Of a DNA stretch of 44,723 nt, positions 1 to 7,469 are shown one piece after another. The translations under genes were made by a program, and so were the position numbers. This DNA is from JALHOM01 sp964615775 (GTDB taxonomy: Bacteria; Patescibacteriota; Saccharimonadia; Saccharimonadales; 2-12-FULL-41-12): the NCBI GenBank assembly GCA_964615775.1, contig CAZTQB010000007.1, positions 1-44,723 on the forward strand, given 5' to 3'. Positions within the stretch are counted from its first letter, which is position 1; each line of letters begins with the position of its first letter. Below the pieces are notes generated by a model that worked only from the letters and a program-made list of their open reading frames with translations, was not told the DNA's origin and searched no databases.

Positions 1-10
1 GTAAATAAGC

Positions 11-16
11 TATAAT
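11..16 (+). promoter_or_regulatory. -10 box of prfB (leaderless type)
   Basis: A perfect TATAAT lies 7 nt upstream of the prfB ATG. Transcription starting about 7 nt after the box would begin at or next to the start codon, so the mRNA would have essentially no leader. The -35 region is outside the window. Confidence 0.65.
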
Positions 17-23
17 TCAAGCT

Positions 24-1103
24 ATGCAGGACTTAAAGAAACAAGCCAATGTTATTTATAGCGATCTTCTGGCTGTGTTTAAAAAGTTAGAAATTGATAA
101 AAAGTTAGTAGAGCTAAAAGAGCTTGAAAAAAAATCTTTTAACGAAGATTTTTGGCAAAATTCAATAAATGCTTCGCAGCACATGAAGCTTCAGTCTAAG
201 TTAAGTGATGAAATATCACCTTGGCTAGAAATACAAAAAAAGTTGAAAGATCTGATTGAGATAATTGAGCTGGAGGACTCTTCGTTAGAAGTTGAAATAA
301 GAAACCAGCTTATGAACCTAACTAAACAACTAGAGAGCAGCAAAAAAGTTTTAAAATTTAGCGGTCAGTATGATAGTTATGATGCAATTGTATCCATTTA
401 CGCCGGAGCTGGCGGGACCGATGCTCAAGATTGGGCGGAAATGCTAATGCGAATGTATTTAAGGTGGGCAGAGAATAATAATCTTAAAACAGAAGTGATA
501 AGTATTTCTAATGGCGATGAGGCTGGTATCAAAAGTGTTGATATTAAGCTGTTTGGTACACACGCTTTTGGTAAACTCAAATCCGAACACGGTGTTCATC
601 GGTTGGTTCGCTTGAGTCCGTTTAATGCTGACGCTAAACGTCAAACTAGTTTCGCCAAAGTTGATGTTATGCCTAGTATTGAAGCACCTGATCAGGTTGA
701 GATTAATGAAGCAGATTTAAGAGTCGATGTTTTTCGTTCTGGTGGCAAGGGAGGTCAGAGTGTAAATACAACTGATTCGGCAGTTAGAGTTACGCATCTG
801 CCAACAAATATTGTGGTCAGTATCCAAAATGAACGCTCACAACTTCAAAATAAAGAGACTGCTATGAATATTCTTCGCTCAAAACTTGCACAACTACAAC
901 TAGAGCAGCACCAAGATACAATTTCTAACATTAAGGGTCCTAATGAGCAAGCTGCGTGGGGTAACCAAATACGAAATTATGTGCTTCACCCATATAATAT
1001 GGTCAAAGATTTAAGGACCAATCACGAAACTTCGCAGACTGAAAAAGTTTTAAATGGTGAAATAGATGAATTTATCGACGCCTATCTTGATAATTTTGCC
1101 TAA
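24..1103 (+). CDS. prfB: Peptide chain release factor 2
   Basis: RF2 reads UAA and UGA in the ribosomal A site and triggers hydrolysis of peptidyl-tRNA. The 359-residue product has an N-terminal helical domain, the anticodon-mimic region with the RF2-specific SPF tripeptide (in LVRLSPFNADAKR), and the catalytic GGQ loop (RSGGKGGQSVNTTDSAVR). Length is close to the usual 365. The frame is continuous from the ATG, so the programmed +1 frameshift that autoregulates RF2 in many bacteria is absent. RF2 plus TGA stop codons elsewhere in the window shows that UGA is not recoded. The following gene has its own promoter, so prfB probably ends its own transcript. Very sure of identity. Confidence 0.97.
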   Translation: MQDLKKQANVIYSDLLAVFKKLEIDKKLVELKELEKKSFNEDFWQNSINASQHMKLQSKLSDEISPWLEIQKKLKDLIEIIELEDSSLEVEIRNQLMNLTKQLESSKKVLKFSGQYDSYDAIVSIYAGAGGTDAQDWAEMLMRMYLRWAENNNLKTEVISISNGDEAGIKSVDIKLFGTHAFGKLKSEHGVHRLVRLSPFNADAKRQTSFAKVDVMPSIEAPDQVEINEADLRVDVFRSGGKGGQSVNTTDSAVRVTHLPTNIVVSIQNERSQLQNKETAMNILRSKLAQLQLEQHQDTISNIKGPNEQAAWGNQIRNYVLHPYNMVKDLRTNHETSQTEKVLNGEIDEFIDAYLDNFA

Positions 1104-1129
1104 AGTTTGCAAAGAATAAGCGTAAGCAG

Positions 1130-1160
1130 TATAATCGTTAAGTATATAAAATAAAAAGGA
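1130..1160 (+). promoter_or_regulatory. -10 box and Shine-Dalgarno of the propeller gene
   Basis: TATAAT at 1130-1135 is followed by an aaaagga ribosome-binding site at 1154-1160, 7 nt before the ATG at 1168. Unlike most starts in this window, this one has a conventional leader with a Shine-Dalgarno sequence. Confidence 0.6.
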
Positions 1161-1167
1161 AAATGAT

Positions 1168-2304
1168 ATGGAAATCGTTCATAATTTAAATATCAAAAAG
1201 CTAAGCTTGATAGTTTTTGCTGTTTTATCAGCTGTTATTTTTTTGGCTCAAAGTAGCATGGCGAGTGCTTATGTGTATTGCCCTGGTGTTAATAATAAAA
1301 TAGTCTATAAGTCCAGAAAATCAGGTGATTATGAAATTTATAGTGCTGATTACGACAGAACGACGGGGACTATTTCAAATGATGTAAATTTATCTAAAAG
1401 TACCGGTAATCAAGATGCCTATGGTCATGTATCGTTTGATGGCGGTAAGGTAGTTTTTGGTTCAATGCGTGATGGAAATAGCGAAATATATATGGTAAAT
1501 ATTGATGGTAATGGTCTTGTTCGACTAACTAGTAACGCCTCTTACGACGATTTTCCTGCAGTTAGTGAAAATGGGGCAAAAGTAGTTTATATGGCAAATG
1601 TATCTGGAAATCCAGAAATTTTTGTTGTAAATGGTGATGGCAGCGGATCGACAAATATTTCTAATAATGCAGCCAGTGAAACGTACCCAACTATTACTGC
1701 TGATGGCAGTAAGGTGATTTTTACATCTGATCGTGATGGTCCTGTCGATATTTATAGTATGAATATTGACGGCACAAATGTGCAGCGACTTACTAGCGAT
1801 TCTGACGAACAACGGCACCCATCAGTTAACCCAGAGGGTACAAAAATTGTTTACACCCAAGATGTTGGCGGCGGAGTATATAACTTATATATTATGAATA
1901 TTGACGGCACTAATAAAACTCGTCTAGCAACCACTGCCTCTCAGCAAACATATCCAAATATTTCATTTGATGGCAGCAAGATTACTTATGGTGACGATGG
2001 CCCAGGGAATGTTGAGCTTTATAGTATGAATATCGATGGTACAAATGTGCAGCGGCTGACCAATTCTGCTGGGATCGATGATGAAGGTACGATTATGGGC
2101 GGTGCTAAAACTACTGATTGTAATACTCCAGCCACACCTGCAGCTACTACAAATCCAGCTGCTCCAAATACTGGCTATGGTGCCAAAGACTCTAGACTAG
2201 CATTTATAGGCATAGCCGCCGGTAGTTTGATATTAGTAGGTACGTCATTTTACTTAATCTCTAGTAGACTTAAGCAAAAATACGTATTTAATCGATCAAA
2301 ATAA
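1168..2304 (+). CDS. Secreted TolB-like beta-propeller protein with C-terminal sorting signal
   Basis: This 378-residue protein has an N-terminal signal segment (about residues 12-33, ending near ASA), then at least five PD40/TolB-type blades marked by repeats such as SKVIFTSDRDGP followed by DIYSMNIDGTN. The C-terminus carries a Pro/Thr/Ala linker, a PNTG motif at 333-336, a hydrophobic segment (about 344-363) and a short basic tail. That is the architecture of a sortase substrate, with PNTG in place of LPXTG. A sortase gene follows 101 nt downstream. The likely role is a wall- or membrane-anchored surface protein; the propeller ligand is unknown. Propeller fold is well supported, anchoring is inference from motif plus neighbour. 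Confidence 0.85.
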   Translation: MEIVHNLNIKKLSLIVFAVLSAVIFLAQSSMASAYVYCPGVNNKIVYKSRKSGDYEIYSADYDRTTGTISNDVNLSKSTGNQDAYGHVSFDGGKVVFGSMRDGNSEIYMVNIDGNGLVRLTSNASYDDFPAVSENGAKVVYMANVSGNPEIFVVNGDGSGSTNISNNAASETYPTITADGSKVIFTSDRDGPVDIYSMNIDGTNVQRLTSDSDEQRHPSVNPEGTKIVYTQDVGGGVYNLYIMNIDGTNKTRLATTASQQTYPNISFDGSKITYGDDGPGNVELYSMNIDGTNVQRLTNSAGIDDEGTIMGGAKTTDCNTPATPAATTNPAAPNTGYGAKDSRLAFIGIAAGSLILVGTSFYLISSRLKQKYVFNRSK

Positions 2305-2337
2305 TAAAATAACTTTAAAAATTAAATAAAAAAATTG

Positions 2338-2354
2338 CTTAAGCTTAGCTTAAG
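2338..2354 (+). terminator. Short hairpin, possible weak terminator
   Basis: A perfect 7-bp stem (CTTAAGC with GCTTAAG) around a 3-nt loop lies in the very A-rich gap after the propeller gene. The following bases are only partly T-rich, so termination would be weak. It may let the sortase gene be read from the upstream promoter at a reduced level. Confidence 0.35.
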
Positions 2355-2405
2355 TTCTAAAAAACTTTTTCAAAAAACACGAAAAAGAAAAAAACCACTA
2401 CAAAA

Positions 2406-3098
2406 ATGAAATATAAATATGATAAAAAAACAACTAAGATAAAAAAGAAGATTAGTCTAAATACTAGTGTGCTTTTAGGTGCGAGTTTAATCATTATCTC
2501 ATTTTTTTCACTTTATCCGATGCATCCAAAAAAGACGGAGGCAGCTAATAATCCAACCGTTAAATCTACCACACATCCAACTGTTTATACCAATGCACCA
2601 TTAACTGATGGACCAGATGAGACTAAGATTGATATAAACTCAAACTATAAGGTTGCAGCCGATAAACCACGCAAAATTACAGCCAAAAATAATCTGATTC
2701 AAGGTTTTATTCAGCAGGTTGGTCTTAAGAATGAACAAGTTGACGTGCCAACAAATATTAATGTAGCTGGTTGGTATAACCAATCCGAAGCGGTTGGTTC
2801 TGTTGGCCTAAGTATTATCGATGGTCATGTTTCTGGAAAGTACTCTGACGGGGTTTTCAAAAATCTTAAAAAGCTTAGAGTTGGAGACACAATTGAGATA
2901 GAAATGGGTGATCATTCTATCAAAACTTTTAGCATCAAATCAGTCACTCAAGTACCAGAAGACAAGGCATCGGCAAAACTGTTTGAAAAAGATCCGACTA
3001 TAAAATCTCAGTTAAATATTATAACTTGTGGCGGAACGTTTGACAGAGCTAGTCAAACCTATGCTGACCGTATAATTGTTAAGGCCTCTCTCAATTAG
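2406..3098 (+). CDS. Sortase (class E/F-like transpeptidase)
   Basis: Sortases cleave a C-terminal sorting motif and attach the protein to the envelope. The 230-residue product has a basic N-terminus, one membrane segment (about 21-38), a low-complexity stalk and a C-terminal sortase beta-barrel. The catalytic triad can be read: His141 in IIDGHVSG, Cys208 in LNIITCGG (matching TLxTC) and Arg222 in ADRIIV. No Shine-Dalgarno is seen before the ATG; the 100 nt upstream is poly-A-rich. Its neighbour upstream encodes a protein with a PNTG-type sorting signal, a natural substrate candidate. Sortases are known in Saccharibacteria. Family is certain; the class is less so. Confidence 0.9.
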   Translation: MKYKYDKKTTKIKKKISLNTSVLLGASLIIISFFSLYPMHPKKTEAANNPTVKSTTHPTVYTNAPLTDGPDETKIDINSNYKVAADKPRKITAKNNLIQGFIQQVGLKNEQVDVPTNINVAGWYNQSEAVGSVGLSIIDGHVSGKYSDGVFKNLKKLRVGDTIEIEMGDHSIKTFSIKSVTQVPEDKASAKLFEKDPTIKSQLNIITCGGTFDRASQTYADRIIVKASLN

Positions 3099-3103
3099 TT
3101 TGC

Positions 3104-3109
3104 TATAAT
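3104..3109 (+). promoter_or_regulatory. Extended -10 box of ftsE
   Basis: TGC followed by TATAAT forms an extended -10 element ending 12 nt before the ftsE ATG. The predicted leader is only about 5 nt. No good -35 is seen, as expected for an extended -10 promoter. Confidence 0.6.
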
Positions 3110-3121
3110 GGTTATTGTATT

Positions 3122-3805
3122 ATGATTTTATTGGATAGGGTAAGTAAGACATACAGCAAAAAAGCAGGTGTAGCCTTGGATCGCATAACCATACATATCG
3201 AACCGAAGGAGTTTGTAATTGTGGTTGGGCAAAGTGGTGCAGGTAAGTCGACTTTACTTAAGCTTCTTACCAGGGAAGAGAAACCAAGTAGTGGTAAGAT
3301 TGTGGTTGGTGGTATAGATTATGAACGCCTTAAAGATCGTCAAATTCCTAAATTGCGGCGACGAATTGGCGTAGTTTTTCAAGATTTTAAACTTTTGCCT
3401 AACAAGACAGTCTTTGAGAACGTTGCTTTCGCCCTGGAAGTAGTTGGTGTAGGTAAGCGAGAAATCAAATACACTGTACCAAAAGTTTTGAGCATAGTAG
3501 GGCTTAAGGGTAAAGAAAAAAGCTATCCTAGGGAACTATCGGGTGGCGAACGACAGAGGGTGGCCATAGCTAGGGCGATTGTTCGTCAGCCTAAAATTTT
3601 GATTGCTGATGAGCCTACCGGCAATCTTGACCCTAAACACGCCTGGGATGTAATAAGAGTTCTAGAAAAGATTAATAAATACGGCACGACTGTACTGCTT
3701 ACTACTCATAATCAAGAAATTGTCAACCAGCTTAAACGACGAGTAGTGATAATCCAGGACGGCAAAATAATAAGCGACAAAGCTAGTGGGACATATAGTT
3801 TATAG
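3122..3805 (+). CDS. ftsE: Cell division ATP-binding protein FtsE
   Basis: FtsE is the ATPase of the FtsEX complex, which transmits cytoplasmic ATP hydrolysis to periplasmic or extracellular peptidoglycan hydrolases at the septum. The 227-residue sequence has Walker A GQSGAGKST, the Q-loop, the ABC signature LSGGERQRVAIARA, Walker B ILIADEP and the switch His in LLTTHN. Length matches the family. ftsX follows after 3 nt and a PcsB-like hydrolase comes next, so the three form a functional set as in Firmicutes. The start is the ATG just after the extended -10 box. Confidence 0.97.
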   Translation: MILLDRVSKTYSKKAGVALDRITIHIEPKEFVIVVGQSGAGKSTLLKLLTREEKPSSGKIVVGGIDYERLKDRQIPKLRRRIGVVFQDFKLLPNKTVFENVAFALEVVGVGKREIKYTVPKVLSIVGLKGKEKSYPRELSGGERQRVAIARAIVRQPKILIADEPTGNLDPKHAWDVIRVLEKINKYGTTVLLTTHNQEIVNQLKRRVVIIQDGKIISDKASGTYSL

Positions 3806-3808
3806 CAT

Positions 3809-4780
3809 ATGAATTCTAGTAAATTTAGCAGAAAATTGGTTACATTTGAGAGGATTGTAAAAAGCGGTTTTATCAATTTCTTTCGTAATATTAGTCTAAC
3901 TATTGCCGCAACAGCGGTTATGACAGTGACATTGACGATTATTTTGTTTTCTTTGATTGCTAATGCCACTTTCAATAATACAATTCAGCAGATAAACGAT
4001 AAAATTGTTGTCTCAGTCTATCTAAAAGATGATGTCACCAAACAGCAAACTGATAAATTAATCGAAGATCTTAAAAATCAAGGTAATGTAAAATCGGTAG
4101 ATTATGTTTCTAAACAACAAGCCTTGGAGCAGTATCGAAAAGATAATCAAAGCAATTTAGAGTTGCTGCTAGCAATCTCTCAGACCGATAACCCACTGCC
4201 GGCTACGATTAAAATCAAGCCAGTTGATCCAGTGAATTTAGGTGGTATAAAAGATTTATTAGAATCCAAAAATGTAAAAGCTTTACAGTCCAATGAGACC
4301 TCTTATTCTGGTGATCGTAAGGATGCAATTGACCGAATTACTAAAGCCACTAATTTTTTCCGGCAAGCGGTTTTTGTAAGTGTAGTTGTCTTTGCTGTAA
4401 TCTCGGTTTTGATTATTTTTAACACTATCCAAATGGCAATTTTTAATCGCCGCGACGAGCTGCAAATTATGAGACTACTTGGTGCAAGTACTTGGTTTAT
4501 AAAAGGTCCGTTTATAGTTGAAACCATGTTTTATGGTATTGTATCGGCTGTTTTATCTTTAGTTATTTGCCATGTACTTTTCATTATTCAATCTCAAGCT
4601 TTTGATGCCAGCAGTTTAGGTTTATTAGACGTAAAATACGCTAGTCGTTACTTTTCAGATAATTTATGGAAGTTTATTGGCTTACAGGTTGTCGCTGGTA
4701 TGACCATTGGAGCCATCTCATCATATATTGCAACCAAAAAATATCTTCGTTATCACCCAAAGCGAAAACACCGTCTTTAA
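3809..4780 (+). CDS. ftsX: Cell division protein FtsX
   Basis: FtsX is the membrane partner of FtsE and relays its ATPase cycle to an outside hydrolase. The 323-residue protein has an N-terminal membrane segment (about 27-50), a large extracellular domain (about 55-185) that would contact the hydrolase, then three membrane helices (about 190-212, 233-258, 285-305) and a basic cytoplasmic tail ending in KRKHRL. The start lies 3 nt after the ftsE stop, so translation is probably coupled. The gene order ftsE-ftsX-CHAP hydrolase supports an FtsEX-PcsB type mechanism. Confidence 0.95.
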   Translation: MNSSKFSRKLVTFERIVKSGFINFFRNISLTIAATAVMTVTLTIILFSLIANATFNNTIQQINDKIVVSVYLKDDVTKQQTDKLIEDLKNQGNVKSVDYVSKQQALEQYRKDNQSNLELLLAISQTDNPLPATIKIKPVDPVNLGGIKDLLESKNVKALQSNETSYSGDRKDAIDRITKATNFFRQAVFVSVVVFAVISVLIIFNTIQMAIFNRRDELQIMRLLGASTWFIKGPFIVETMFYGIVSAVLSLVICHVLFIIQSQAFDASSLGLLDVKYASRYFSDNLWKFIGLQVVAGMTIGAISSYIATKKYLRYHPKRKHRL

Positions 4781-4891
4781 AATTCACAGCCTATACTCAG
4801 AAATAGAGATTACAGTAAGCCCTTGTATGGTTATTAAATTTTTTAATAAATTTTTACCGAAATTAAGCATAAGGAGGGTTGATTTTAGCCT

Positions 4892-4950
4892 TATTATGTG
4901 TTACCATGGAAGGGTTAAAGCAAAAAATAAACAGCTTAAAAACAAAATGA
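4892..4950 (+). promoter_or_regulatory. -10-like box and 14-codon upstream ORF ahead of the CHAP hydrolase
   Basis: TATTAT at 4892-4897 sits 8 nt before an ATG at 4906 that opens a 14-codon ORF (MEGLKQKINSLKTK). Its TGA stop overlaps the ATG of the hydrolase as ATGA at 4947-4950. The arrangement fits a leaderless mini-ORF that delivers ribosomes to the hydrolase by stop-start coupling. Whether the peptide is made is unknown; no strong Shine-Dalgarno precedes the main ATG. Confidence 0.4.
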
Positions 4951-6101
4951 AAAAAATCAGTATCAAAAACTCAAAAGTAACTTCGCTTAAAGCATTAGCA
5001 ATTTTGGTAATTGTTGGAGTTTTTGGTTTTTCCATATTTTCATCGATTATTGCTAAGGCAGATCAATATCAAGATCAAATTAACGCTCTAAGTGATCAAA
5101 ATAGTCAGTTTAGGCAATCTCAAGGAGTTTTGAGTATCGAAGCTAGCTCACTAACAGACGCTATCAGTAAACTTCAGGCTCAGATTGACTCAACTCAAAA
5201 CCGGATTAACCAGCTAAATGATGATATTGCACGACTAAAAGTTCAAATTAGCGATACAGAGACAGAGTTAGCTCGTCAGAAGCTGTTGTTGGGTGCGTCG
5301 ATTAAAGCGATGTATGTTTCTGGCGATATATCAACTGTAGAAATGCTTGCAAGCAGCAAAAATTTGAGTGATTTTTTTGATAAAACCCAGTACCAAGATA
5401 GTGTTAAGACAAAGATAAAAAATACGCTAGATAAAGTAACTCAGCTTAAACTTGAACTTAATACTAAAAAAGAATTGGTCGAAAAATCGTTAACCGAGCA
5501 AGAAAGTTTAAGGTCTCAGCTATCTAGTCAAAAAGCCGAGAAAGACCGAGTTTTGGCCATGAACCAAAGTCAGCAAAACCAGTTAGAGTCACAAATTCAG
5601 TCCAATAATAGTCAGATGAGTCGTTTACGAGCTGAGCAGGCAGCTGCTTATGCAGCTTACTTAGCCAAAAACCGCGGAGCTTCTTATGGTGTTGGTGAAT
5701 CAGGTAATGGTGGCTATCCGTCAATCTGGGCAAATGCACCTCAGGACACAATTATTGATAACTGGGGTATGTATAATCGAGAGTGTGTAAGCTACGTAGC
5801 TTGGAAGGTAGATAGCAGTGGACGTTTTATGCCATACTGGGGTGGAGTAGGTAATGCCTACGAATGGCCAGGTAATGCTCGACGAGCTAGGATTCCGGTT
5901 GACAATACCCCAACGGTTGGTTCAGTTGCGGTTTGGGGTTCTAATGCTGGGCTAGGTTGGCTTGGTCACGTTGCTTATGTCGAAGTAGTAAATGGCGATA
6001 GATCAATTGAAGTTAGCCAATATAATTTTATTCATGGTCAATTCAGCCGAATGCACGTTGGTGCTAACGAAGTCTCAAGATTAGAATTTATCCACTTCTA
6101 A
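4947..6101 (+). CDS. PcsB-like peptidoglycan hydrolase (coiled coil + CHAP)
   Basis: This 384-residue secreted protein has a signal segment (about 17-37, cleavage near AKA-DQ), a long coiled-coil region (about 40-235, heptad-rich, Gln/Ser/Leu-rich) and a C-terminal CHAP amidase/endopeptidase domain (about 262-384). Likely catalytic residues are Cys280 in NRECVSYVAW, His341 in GHVAYVE and Glu355 in IEVSQYN. The layout matches PcsB/RipC hydrolases that are held inactive by the coiled coil until FtsEX signals. Position directly after ftsEX supports this. The frame stays open upstream into ftsX, but the ATG at 4947 is preferred because it gives a clean signal peptide; an ATG at 4896 would add 17 residues. 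Confidence 0.9.
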   Translation: MKKISIKNSKVTSLKALAILVIVGVFGFSIFSSIIAKADQYQDQINALSDQNSQFRQSQGVLSIEASSLTDAISKLQAQIDSTQNRINQLNDDIARLKVQISDTETELARQKLLLGASIKAMYVSGDISTVEMLASSKNLSDFFDKTQYQDSVKTKIKNTLDKVTQLKLELNTKKELVEKSLTEQESLRSQLSSQKAEKDRVLAMNQSQQNQLESQIQSNNSQMSRLRAEQAAAYAAYLAKNRGASYGVGESGNGGYPSIWANAPQDTIIDNWGMYNRECVSYVAWKVDSSGRFMPYWGGVGNAYEWPGNARRARIPVDNTPTVGSVAVWGSNAGLGWLGHVAYVEVVNGDRSIEVSQYNFIHGQFSRMHVGANEVSRLEFIHF

Positions 6102-6129
6102 TTTTGTAGAATAAACGCTAGAACTAAGC

Positions 6130-6169
6130 TATAATTTAAGTCGATAGATAACTAATTAATTCAGGGAGA
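6130..6169 (+). promoter_or_regulatory. Promoter and Shine-Dalgarno of ctpA-like gene
   Basis: TATAAT at 6130-6135 is followed by an agggaga ribosome-binding site at 6163-6169, 5 nt before a TTG start at 6175. This Shine-Dalgarno is what fixes the non-ATG start. Confidence 0.6.
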
Positions 6170-6174
6170 TTGTT

Positions 6175-7395
6175 TTGGGCGAAACAACAGAAGTTTCACA
6201 TTCTAATTCTAAAAAGTACAAATTTAAAAGTTTACTAAATATAGTTATTTTGGTAATTATCTTTGGTCTTGGCTATGGTTTTGGTTCAAACAAGATTAAG
6301 TTTGGGGCAGAAGGTGTTTTTCATAAACCCGTCCAAAACAATGCTTCAGAAAAGTTAGATTATGGCGGAGTTGATGAGGTCTACTCAAAGCTCAAAGATA
6401 GCTATGATGGCAAAATCGAGGCAAGTAAAGTAAAAGATGGCATGAAGGCTGGTTTAGTAAAAGCTGCCGGCGATCCATACACAGAATATCTTAACGAACA
6501 AGAGTCAAAAGATTTTTCTAGCCAATTAAACGGTAGCTTCGAGGGAATCGGTGCAGAGTTAGGCAAGGATAATAATTTTATAGTCATTATTGCTCCGATT
6601 GACGGTTTTCCTGCCCAAAAAGCCGGCTTAAAATCTCGTGATATTATTAGTAAAATTAATGGCGATACGGCTGTTGATATTTCAATATCTGATGCTGTTA
6701 AGAAAATTCGCGGACCTAAAGGCACAAAAGTGAAATTAGAAATTGTGCGTGATGGCAAGCCGCTAGAAATCGAGATTACGAGAGACCAAATCAATATACC
6801 AAGTGTAAAAACTGAGATTACAGCTGAAAATATTGGGATTATAAAGTTATCTAGATTTGGCGATGATACAGTCAAACTAGCTACTGAGGCTGCTAATGAC
6901 ATGAAGACCAAGAATGTTAAAGGTGTTATTTTGGACGTACGTGGCAACCCTGGCGGCTTACTGGATGCCGCGGTAGGAGTATCGAACATCTGGTTGCCAA
7001 AAGGTAAGACAATTTTAGAAGAGAAGCGTGATGGCAAGGTTATAAAAAGTTACGCCTCTACTAGCAATAATCCAATTCTCGAAGGCGTACCGACAGTTGT
7101 TTTAATAGACGGTGGTAGTGCTAGTGCCAGTGAGATTGTGGCGGGAGCGTTAAGCGATAATAATGTCGCAACTATGATTGGTGTCAAAAGTTACGGTAAG
7201 GGTAGTGTGCAGGAAGTTCTGCCACTTAGTGGTGGTGGCACACTGAAAGTTACTGTAGCAAGATGGTTTACTCCGGGTGGACGTAATATTGACAAAGAAG
7301 GGATCGAGCCGAGCCAAAAAGTTGAATTTTCTGATGATGATTCAAAAGCTGGTAAGGATCCACAAAAAGAAGCGGCAATAGCCAAGCTCAGATGA
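6175..7395 (+). CDS. S41 carboxyl-terminal processing protease (CtpA/Prc type)
   Basis: The 406-residue protein is a membrane-anchored serine protease that trims or degrades envelope proteins from their C-termini. It has one N-terminal membrane segment (about 21-37), a PDZ domain (about 118-205) with the carboxylate-binding SFEGIGAEL loop, and the S41 catalytic core. The nucleophile lies in the GGSASASEIVAGAL segment (residues 313-326) and the general-base lysine is Lys342 in YGKGSVQ. It starts at TTG, supported by a well-placed Shine-Dalgarno, and ends at TGA. Length is typical. Lying after the FtsEX-hydrolase genes, it may control hydrolase or wall-protein levels, which is inference. Confidence 0.95.
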   Translation: MGETTEVSHSNSKKYKFKSLLNIVILVIIFGLGYGFGSNKIKFGAEGVFHKPVQNNASEKLDYGGVDEVYSKLKDSYDGKIEASKVKDGMKAGLVKAAGDPYTEYLNEQESKDFSSQLNGSFEGIGAELGKDNNFIVIIAPIDGFPAQKAGLKSRDIISKINGDTAVDISISDAVKKIRGPKGTKVKLEIVRDGKPLEIEITRDQINIPSVKTEITAENIGIIKLSRFGDDTVKLATEAANDMKTKNVKGVILDVRGNPGGLLDAAVGVSNIWLPKGKTILEEKRDGKVIKSYASTSNNPILEGVPTVVLIDGGSASASEIVAGALSDNNVATMIGVKSYGKGSVQEVLPLSGGGTLKVTVARWFTPGGRNIDKEGIEPSQKVEFSDDDSKAGKDPQKEAAIAKLR

Positions 7396-7469
7396 GATAT
7401 ATAACTTGCAGGATTAATAGTACTTAAGATATTCTATATGTAATAACTAGAGGAGTTTGATAATTTATA

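Noticed and set aside
24..110. Programmed +1 frameshift expected in prfB
   Set aside because: The frame is open from the ATG through the SPF and GGQ motifs, with no internal TGA near codon 25.
6402..7037. Minus-strand ORF of 211 codons opposite ctpA
   Set aside because: Long only because of codon bias on the other strand; it lies wholly inside the conserved PDZ-protease gene.
6175..7395. UGA recoding as in some CPR lineages
   Set aside because: TGA ends ctpA, xseA, the DUF4868 gene, the GH1 gene and the 40449 gene at the expected lengths, and RF2 is present.
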